Shown in pieces: positions 57,759 to 64,000 of a DNA stretch of 64,000 nucleotides (position 1 is its first letter; every line of letters begins with the position of its first letter). Both the position numbers and the translations under genes were made by a program. The DNA is from Sphingobacterium multivorum (GTDB lineage Bacteria > Bacteroidota > Bacteroidia > Sphingobacteriales > Sphingobacteriaceae), in assembly GCF_900457465.1 (NCBI RefSeq), contig NZ_UAUU01000009.1, forward strand, positions 868,001 to 932,000, in the 5' to 3' direction. The notes below the pieces were generated by a model that saw only the letters and a list, made by a program, of their open reading frames with translations, did not search any database and was not told where the DNA came from.

Positions 57759-58208
57759 CTATATTCTTATAACAAGTCCTAAGTGATAAAAATTATATTC
57801 ATCAATTCTCGATAAATTGTATTTTATTAACCATAAAAGGTTCAAAATTTTTGCCTTCGTATAATACGTAAAATTCGCAATTTTCAAAGACACCCAATAC
57901 AAAAGCACCTTTGAATTGTTTTTAACTACTTTTCTGAAATTGTTGACTTCATTTAAATCACAATTTAAGTGCGCTCGAAATACATCTTTAGAACTTTTAC
58001 TATCACTAGCTACTAGATCTACGCACATTCCTACTATATGAAGATTAAGAATAAAGTCGACATCCTCTAATTTCAGCAATTTGCTTGCGGTCAAAGGTAA
58101 TTCTCGATTTGAAAATCCAATACCCAAAGTGGGGATTTCGTTTTTATGGGTTGGAGGAGGAATGAGCAAGTACATCGCTTGCTTGAAAATTTTATTTATA
58201 TCATTCAT
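57759..58208 (-). CDS. Last gene of the NTPase operon, unknown function
   Basis: 149 residues from ATG 58208, which overlaps the NTPase stop by eight bases, so it is translationally coupled to it. A longer frame to 58253 lies wholly inside the NTPase gene and is not preferred. NKIFKQAMYLLIPPPTHKNE, then FILNLHIVGMCVDLVASDSK and NFRKVVKNNSKVLLYWVSLK are the most conserved-looking stretches. No recognised motif, no signal. The coupling implies it works with the NTPase, as effector or accessory protein. Confidence 0.65.
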   Translation of the reverse strand: MNDINKIFKQAMYLLIPPPTHKNEIPTLGIGFSNRELPLTASKLLKLEDVDFILNLHIVGMCVDLVASDSKSSKDVFRAHLNCDLNEVNNFRKVVKNNSKVLLYWVSLKIANFTYYTKAKILNLLWLIKYNLSRIDEYNFYHLGLVIRI

Positions 58209-61200
58209 AATCAGTTGAATTAAATGCTTCGTCAAGCTTGGAAAGATCAACATGAAAATCAGATTGGGTTTCCGCCTGGCCAGAAATCATTGTATAATCA
58301 TATAGATGAGCTATTTCTTGGCTTAAAGACTTTGCGTATTTCCAGATAATATTCTTTTTGGCATGGTGGAAATGTCCGATAAGTTCATTAATCAATGTTC
58401 GGATAAAGTAGAAATTACATTTGTTCTCTTCTTTTTCCATGAGATCTGAAAAAGACTCAAAGTCATCATTCACAACGACAAAAAGAGGTATCGTATAGTC
58501 CGGTCGATTTAAGATCGTTACTTGTATGAAATCATCAAAATTAAATGACGGCACTTTAGTGTTACCTAAATGGGATATAAGTGTAGAGTAGTTAATCATG
58601 TTAATCTTACAGAACGATTCCATTTTGTTTCCTTTAAAGCATAGACACTTTGGAAGTGAGTATAAAAATAATATAAAGTTAATAGTCAATTTTATGTTGG
58701 TCAATTCGTCTTTTAATACTCCTATTTCAATATTGAATCCTTCTTTCAAACTTATTAAGAAAATTATCTCAAATTCTGTTTCCCTCGCAAAAAAGCCCTC
58801 TAACTGTTGGTCTAAAGATTCGATGACGTCCAATAAATCTTTCCGGTTTAATAAATTGCTTGATTGCTCGATGAGGACAGCAAGATTCGCTTTGATATAT
58901 TTGTTTGTGTTTACATTTTTACTGAGCTGAAGTAATAAATTTTTAAAATCCTTACTGCTGACCAGAGGAGTTCTTTTGCAATATTTTAAATAATTGAGAT
59001 ATGACTGAATTAAATTTGGTGCATTTACTGACTCTGTTGCCTTTTTACCTATTCTGAGGAAATAATTATGTACATCGATATTGATTCTGTCGTAATCGGA
59101 AATCCCTCCAAGGTCGATGAAACGGCTGGTTTCCAAGCTATCCAATGAAAGATTTATAAGTCCTTCGAGCCGGTCGGATTCTTCGGATTCCATATAACAT
59201 AAGATTGCATTCGTGAGACAATTTCTACTTTCCCTGACCATGTCGTCCATTGAATTGAATATATGGAATGCCTTCTCGTAGCTAGCACCGGCATCACTCA
59301 TTCTCTTCATTTCTGAGAGTAGTGCTCCCTGTTCATCTAGTCCATGTGCCATTCCATAAAGATAATTGACCCTCTCGGCCATCGAGATCGAAACCGCTAT
59401 AAATTCTAAGCTTTTCGTCTGTTCGCCCTGCTCAGCATAGATACTTGATAAAATCCAGCAGACCCTTGATTGTTCTTTAGGTAGATCGAGCTTAACACTA
59501 TGTTCTAATGCCTCTTCATAGATTGCTATTGCTCCCGTTAGATCTCCGGTATCCCTAATTACATTCCCATAATTGGTAAGATTCAAAATTGCTTTTTGTT
59601 CAAGTTTATAATGCTGGCAAAGGTATACTGCTTCATACCCATACTTTTTTGCTGCTTCATAATTCCCGTTCTGACGGTTTAAGGATGTTAAGACATTTAG
59701 GACAATCAACTTTGTACCATAATTTATTTTTTCCAATGGGAGTTGGAGTAATTTCAGCGCATATTCCTCTGCAAGTTTTTTCTGGTCATCTGTACATCCC
59801 AATGCAGAGGCTAAATTTGAAAGGCTTGATATCAACCCATGGAGATGGTTTTCTTTTGCAAACGAATCATAGGCTGTTTTTGCTGCAACCGCAGCTTTTT
59901 TGAATTGGTGGAGGTCAACATATATCTTGGAAAGGCTAACCAATAGCTGGCCTTTAAACAATTCATCTGAGCAGGATTTATCTGTTAGAATAGAATCTGC
60001 GAGATCGATTCCTGTTTGATGTTCTCCTCTTTCAATAAGGTCAATAGCCTTGCCCATTAATGCGCTTAAATAAAGTTTGCGGTCTTTTGCTTTTTTTAGA
60101 AGTTTCAGTGCTTCTTCGAGAATATCATCCGCCTTTCTTGCTCTATTCAGCAAGCGGAGATTCCCGTAAAGATGGTATTTAAGGTAGCCTGTAACATATG
60201 AGGATTGTTTTTTAGTAAGCAGGATATTTATGAGACGATTGGCAAGCTCAAGATCACCCCTGTTTACAAGCCCAGGTAAAGCTTCAAAACCAAATTCATG
60301 TATTGCATCCGGTTTCTCATCAATTAGAAGAAACGTCGCCTGAATATAGTCGTTCTCTTCCTGATAATATTCTCCTAGCCGAATTTTATAAGTTTTTAAA
60401 GTTGAAAATCTTGCCAGCTCATCTGAAATAAAATCTCTAAATGAGGGATGGAATATAGATAAATGCCCATCATCTGATATTGTTGCCAAGCGTAATCTGC
60501 TTATAAATTCGCTGGCTTCCTGCAAGCTTTCAAAAGAAACAAGTGAAACCAACGATGTAATTGACATGGGAAGATAAGAAAGTGAAATAAAGATGAGACA
60601 TTCTTTTTCCTTGTTAGAGAGACTTCCCCATATTGATCTGTGGTAGTTTGCAAGATCCTTAGGGAGAGGATTGACACTATATTGGCTATAGTAATATAGG
60701 TAAAGTGCATTCCCACATGAAACATCGTACAGCTCATTAAAAGTTAAGATATCAAGGATTAGCCCCTGTTGATTTAAATACTGTCGGGATTCCTCAATGT
60801 CAAATGTCCCAAGTGTAAAGATTTCAATTCTGCTATTTGTGAATGGCAGGTTATTCTGAGAAGTGTACAGAAATTTATTTTCAAATTTATTGAGCAGCAG
60901 TATTCTCTCAAATGAATCAACTGCTGCCTCGCACTCATCAAGAAAGAAGATCATTTTGCTTTTGATCAATAGGCTCTGCAATATTTCCAGGCAAATATCA
61001 ATATCATCTATAAAGGTTAGGGGCTGACTGTTGACTTCATTAATTTTATTGATAAAATACAGCAGGACTGTCTTGAGTGATTTATTTTTTAGATTAAGAT
61101 AAACGACATTTACGTATGATTTTGAAAGTTCATACATCATGCAGCTTTTTCCCACGCCGGGTTGACCGATTACAGCCAATTCCTGTTTCGTATCCAAAAG

Positions 61201-61443
61201 TTCCTCGATTTCTGTGCAGGCAGAACGTTTAATAAGATTCTTACCTTCAAAGTTTTTTTGAAGAAATGTGAGGTAATTTATATTGAATTGGACTTTCAGG
61301 GCAGATTGATCGGATTGCGTAAATGCTTCTACTTGCTTCCCATCTACATTTAGATACACCGTATTGATGCGGAGCTCTCCTGAATTAATAAGATTTCCAG
61401 CAATGTTGACTATCGTGTCTGCTTCCTGTTTATTGATCTGCAT
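58201..61443 (-). CDS. STAND-type P-loop NTPase with a long helical-repeat (TPR-like) array; candidate defence protein
   Basis: 1080 residues. An N-terminal part (1-65) is followed by a P-loop ATPase: Walker A GQPGVGKS (93-100), Walker B KMIFFLDE (163-170), sensor-like LYTSQNN (192-198). A winged-helix-like region (about 260-345) precedes tandem TPR-like helical hairpins (about 360-800; for example GNVIRDTGDLTGAIAIYEEA and LSSIYAEQGEQTKSLEFIAV). The C-terminal part (800-1080) is unrecognised. The layout matches STAND proteins, which sense a target through repeats and then oligomerise; bacterial ones include the Avs antiphage sensors. No known effector domain is visible. It is third of four tightly overlapping genes. 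Confidence 0.8.
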   Translation of the reverse strand: MQINKQEADTIVNIAGNLINSGELRINTVYLNVDGKQVEAFTQSDQSALKVQFNINYLTFLQKNFEGKNLIKRSACTEIEELLDTKQELAVIGQPGVGKSCMMYELSKSYVNVVYLNLKNKSLKTVLLYFINKINEVNSQPLTFIDDIDICLEILQSLLIKSKMIFFLDECEAAVDSFERILLLNKFENKFLYTSQNNLPFTNSRIEIFTLGTFDIEESRQYLNQQGLILDILTFNELYDVSCGNALYLYYYSQYSVNPLPKDLANYHRSIWGSLSNKEKECLIFISLSYLPMSITSLVSLVSFESLQEASEFISRLRLATISDDGHLSIFHPSFRDFISDELARFSTLKTYKIRLGEYYQEENDYIQATFLLIDEKPDAIHEFGFEALPGLVNRGDLELANRLINILLTKKQSSYVTGYLKYHLYGNLRLLNRARKADDILEEALKLLKKAKDRKLYLSALMGKAIDLIERGEHQTGIDLADSILTDKSCSDELFKGQLLVSLSKIYVDLHQFKKAAVAAKTAYDSFAKENHLHGLISSLSNLASALGCTDDQKKLAEEYALKLLQLPLEKINYGTKLIVLNVLTSLNRQNGNYEAAKKYGYEAVYLCQHYKLEQKAILNLTNYGNVIRDTGDLTGAIAIYEEALEHSVKLDLPKEQSRVCWILSSIYAEQGEQTKSLEFIAVSISMAERVNYLYGMAHGLDEQGALLSEMKRMSDAGASYEKAFHIFNSMDDMVRESRNCLTNAILCYMESEESDRLEGLINLSLDSLETSRFIDLGGISDYDRINIDVHNYFLRIGKKATESVNAPNLIQSYLNYLKYCKRTPLVSSKDFKNLLLQLSKNVNTNKYIKANLAVLIEQSSNLLNRKDLLDVIESLDQQLEGFFARETEFEIIFLISLKEGFNIEIGVLKDELTNIKLTINFILFLYSLPKCLCFKGNKMESFCKINMINYSTLISHLGNTKVPSFNFDDFIQVTILNRPDYTIPLFVVVNDDFESFSDLMEKEENKCNFYFIRTLINELIGHFHHAKKNIIWKYAKSLSQEIAHLYDYTMISGQAETQSDFHVDLSKLDEAFNSTDYE

Positions 61444-61873
61444 CAGAATCCTTAGTAGCCCTGTAATCCCCCTGTATATTTATAATATCTCTTGCAGCAT
61501 TTTGTACTCCGATATTAAAGCCGCTTGAATGAGAAATTTGTATGTTGTTTATATTTTCAATCGCGTGTTTATTTTCTTTAAGCCAGTCTACTAAGAGCGA
61601 TTGTATATCCAATGGGGCTTGACTGCCCGTCGTTTCCTGGTACAAAGCCTTTATGTCACTCTCAACATTATTTGACGCAGGTCTTTCACATAGATTCTGT
61701 ATGAAAATTTCGGTCTCTTTTTCACTCCTGAATAATTTCCCTATTTTAGTTTTTAGGCTCTTGAAATTAAGCGTGTTTTTTAAGAAATCATAAGAAGCAC
61801 TGGCGATCACTGAACTGGCGATCCCAGTCGGATCCTGATTTAGAAAGGCAACGATTTCACTTAAAATTGTCAT
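61430..61873 (-). CDS. Adaptor-like protein of the NTPase operon
   Basis: 147 residues, overlapping the NTPase start by 14 bases. An amphipathic N-terminal helix region (TGIASSVIASASYDFLKNTL) is followed by a helical middle and a C-terminal strand repeat (NIQISHSSGFNIGVQNAARD, then IINIQGDY). Short strand-rich tails of this kind occur in adaptor proteins next to STAND/NACHT NTPases. No enzyme motif. It may be the switch or partner that the NTPase recruits; this is inference from gene order. Confidence 0.65.
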   Translation of the reverse strand: MTILSEIVAFLNQDPTGIASSVIASASYDFLKNTLNFKSLKTKIGKLFRSEKETEIFIQNLCERPASNNVESDIKALYQETTGSQAPLDIQSLLVDWLKENKHAIENINNIQISHSSGFNIGVQNAARDIINIQGDYRATKDSDADQ

Positions 61874-61875
61874 AA

Positions 61876-62172
61876 TTATATATTATTAGTTTGTTTCTTA
61901 AAATACTGTTCATCAAGGCGTATCTGTTTTTCTATTTTTTGTTTATTGAATATACTACTGTCAGGAAAGTAACTATTAAAGGATTCATAATTTTCTGATA
62001 AATATTTGATTAATTCAAGATCATAGCCACTTCTAGCTGTGTCGATTTTTATTGTATCATTTTGTTTTAACCTTTCCATAAAAATTAAATTACTAACAGC
62101 CTGTATAACTTGATCCATTGAATATCGCTTATTGATTTCAGAGACAACTTCTGATAACCATCCTTCATTCAT
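61876..62172 (-). CDS. First gene of the NTPase operon, 98 residues, unknown function
   Basis: Helical, polar protein (LSEVVSEINKRYSMDQVIQA, then MERLKQNDTIKIDTARSGYD). Its stop lies two bases before the start of the adaptor-like gene, so it shares the operon. No family recognised and no signal peptide. Confidence 0.6.
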   Translation of the reverse strand: MNEGWLSEVVSEINKRYSMDQVIQAVSNLIFMERLKQNDTIKIDTARSGYDLELIKYLSENYESFNSYFPDSSIFNKQKIEKQIRLDEQYFKKQTNNI

Positions 62173-62387
62173 TAATCTTTGATATGTTTACAGGGAAAAA
62201 AATATTTAAGCTTTTTATTCCTATTGTCAATGAATTTCCCGATCATCCCTTTTTTATTTTGGGTGGTTTCGATCGTTTGATGTTACGATTTAGTATGGGA
62301 TTTAATTTAGATTCATCGTCTAAATTGTTTTCTATTGAAAATTTGAAACTCAGTCTTCACAAAATATTTTTCACTTCTTTTTATAAT

Positions 62388-63737
62388 CACATGTGTCCTA
62401 AATAAATTTTAGGAGTCGTTTTCTGTGTTACAACCATTGATTTTTTGCTCATTTGAATTTTGACCCCTACTTTTCATTCCGTGAAGATGTTCAGCTGTCC
62501 ATTTTTTCCTTTGACCGGAGGCCTGACAAATGGATCATCTATCCATTTCCAGATGTTTATTTTCACGAAGATATTCATTCTGATAAATGCCACAAGATTG
62601 GAAAGATTCCAATCATATTTGGCCTTCTTTTGGAGGTACTTTAACAGTAATATGCCGATCAGTGAAGTCCAGATCTGTATCATCACTGCATTTTCAGAAG
62701 TCCCTATGAATGTCGATACTTTTAAGCGCTGCTTTAGATGCTTGAAGAAGACTTCGATATGCCAGCGTTGTTTATAGATGTTTGCCACCAAAGAAGCCTT
62801 CCATTTAGTATTATTGGTCAAAAAGTGGTACTCATTACCAGTGGTGCTGTCCCAAAAGTGGACCAGGCGTAACGGTTTGGAATTGTATTTATTGCAGGCA
62901 GCACCGGAAAGCTCAATGATCTCATCTTTAATGATTCCCTTTTCCAAGAGTGCTTCACTCTGATATGATTTGATAACCTTGTAATTCATGTTGGTTTTAC
63001 TCCTGGTAACGAAATAACAGCCCCTGCTGTCCAAATCCCCAAGCCAGCTGTAATCCACGTAGCCACGGTCCACTACCACCACGCTTCCCTTAGAAAAACT
63101 GTAACTACCGGCCCGCTGGCTCTCATGTACTTTTCCATCGGTAATCTGCATAAAAACAGGCAGGCAGCCATCATAATCCAGAACGGTGTGCAGTTTTACC
63201 GCACCTTTGGTGCTCCTGAATTTAGCCCAGTCAAAATACAGATAGACATAAGGGGATGATGCTGGCATCCATCAGATATACTTTACGCTTTAGCTGACCA
63301 AGATCTTTGCGAAAATGGGTGTCCTTTTGCCAAAGCCTATCCAAAACAGAATAGTAAAGATCTTTGAAAAGTTCATGGGTACGGTGTGTGTTGATATAGG
63401 ATATATTAGACTTACTTGGAGCTCTTACTACACCTAAGTGGTTCAGATTACCAGTGGTACTGCGTAAACCGTTACTAATATCACGAACCGAATCTGCCGA
63501 GGAAAAATGACAGAAAAGCATACTGACTAGATGCGTCCAGCTGTTGATCCCTTTCTGATGTTTGTCACTTTTGTGCTTTGAAACCAAATCTTTGAATAAT
63601 TCGCGGTCGATAAGAGATAAAATCTGACTAAAAACGTTTAAATTTATCATGGCGGTGTGTTATAATTTTGCGATTTAAATATAGCAACTTTGCTATATCT
63701 AAACACCGCCACTTTTTAAACGTTTAGGACGCAAGTG
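62388..63737 (-). mobile_element. IS4-family insertion sequence, 1350 bp, with 9-bp target duplication
   Basis: The left end CACATGTGTCCTAAAT and the right end, read inward on the other strand, CACTTGCGTCCTAAAC form imperfect terminal inverted repeats (13 of 16). The target duplication TTTTATAAT occurs at 62379-62387 and 63738-63746. Excising the element with one duplication rejoins a reading frame exactly. One transposase gene is carried on the minus strand. Confidence 0.9.
62474..63650 (-). CDS. IS4-family transposase, frameshifted
   Basis: About 391 residues once one base is removed. LVSKHKSDKHQKGINSWTHL and STTGNLNHLGVVRAPSKSNI are the N-terminal domain of this IS4 group; YLMDASIIPLC holds the first catalytic Asp, VVVDRGYVDYSWL the second, and YKQRWHIEVFFKHLKQ is the Y-R-E-K signature. 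The frame breaks at four A bases (63233-63236; T run on the coding strand); three would give LSVFDWAKFRSTKG. As written the protein is split in two. A sequencing error is likely, though -1 programmed slippage cannot be excluded. Confidence 0.85.
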
Positions 63738-64000
63738 TTTTATAATCTGATTGTGTTCGTTTACAAGAAAATATCGTACGGCAATGTTTCTCCCCTTTAA
63801 ATAGTTTTCTTTAAAATTTCTATAATTTTGGCTAATTTTCATTCCTCCTTTCCCCTGATACATCTGGACTACAGCTGGATCAACGTGGTCCCTAAGGTGG
63901 TCTGGAATTATACTTTCAATTAACAGCTTTACATTTGGTGATATTGAGAGAAGGTAATCTCCATTCTCGTATTCGAAAAATTCTAAATCTATAGCTCTAC

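Larger units (their letters stand above)
62313..64000 (-). pseudogene. Unknown gene split by the IS4 element, 5' end outside the window
   Basis: From the right edge to 63738, the minus strand is open for about 88 residues (for example DLEFFEYENGDYLLSISPNV, then MYQGKGGMKISQNYRNFKEN, and NIAVRYFLVNEHNQIIK). It enters the IS and would stop at about 63700. Removing the IS and one copy of TTTTATAAT joins this to 62313-62378 and gives IIKRSEKYFVKTEFQIFNRK, then QFRR and a stop at 62313. No family is recognised from this C-terminal portion. It lies 140 bases upstream of the NTPase operon on the same strand, so it may once have belonged to it. Confidence 0.75.

Noticed and set aside
62184..62405. 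73-codon plus-strand frame left of the IS4 element
   Set aside because: It crosses the IS end and lies antisense to the rejoined gene fragment, so it is a chance frame.
63723..63735. TTAGGACGCAAG shared with the tRNA-Glu D-arm region, a possible right attachment site
   Set aside because: The bases belong to the IS4 terminal inverted repeat, and integration would be expected to duplicate the tRNA 3' end rather than its D arm.

Overview
The window looks like a Bacteroidota chromosome, most likely Sphingobacterium or a close relative. The evidence is the TAnnTTTG type of -7 promoter element in front of many genes, two SusC/SusD pairs, outer-membrane lipoproteins, a NagB-PIG-L fusion, and mobilization genes of the BfmA and DUF5712 type. 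A CD-NTase/TIR-STING pair closely matches my recollection of the Sphingobacterium faecium system. This placement comes from reading the sequence, not from a database search.

Layout. Positions 1-37,500 are chromosomal backbone: a conserved cytosolic protein, a NUDIX hydrolase coupled to a phosphohexose mutase, an enoyl-CoA hydratase, purD, tRNA-Glu, a SusCD nutrient-uptake operon (10.1-19.2 kb) whose last lipoprotein gene is split by an insertion sequence, a racemase, pirin, an MgtC-like protein, xseA/xseB, a serine hydrolase with an M19 dipeptidase, radA, a thioredoxin-like protein, an aminotransferase, the nagB fusion, a TonB-dependent receptor, and a GH20 hexosaminidase. NagB-PIG-L and the hexosaminidase together point to use of N-acetylglucosamine-containing glycans.

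From about 37.6 kb to beyond the right edge the window reads as an integrated mobilizable island. It starts at a second, identical tRNA-Glu gene followed by a tyrosine recombinase. It carries (a) a CBASS-type defence operon at 40.5-42.8 kb: CD-NTase, TIR-STING effector and a small Cas2-like protein; (b) a redox-flavoured outer-membrane locus at 43.4-49.8 kb: MauE/DoxX-like protein, DUF6520-like peptide, SusD, SusC and TlpA-like thioredoxin; (c) a strongly structured non-coding stretch at 50.07-50.38 kb; (d) a mobilization module at 54.2-56.7 kb with a nested inverted repeat that is a good oriT candidate; (e) a four-gene overlapping operon at 57.8-62.2 kb built around a 1080-residue P-loop NTPase with helical repeats, which looks like an undescribed STAND-type defence system; and (f) an IS4-family element at 62.4-63.7 kb that has split a fifth gene just upstream of that operon. 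The right attachment site is not in the window.

Two cautions apply. At least ten reading frames are broken by single-base gains or losses, nearly all in short homopolymers, including in radA and two SusC genes. This looks like residual sequencing error, so the frameshift in the TIR-STING effector may not be biological. Both insertion sequences, by contrast, are real insertions: removing each one together with one copy of its target duplication restores an open frame exactly.
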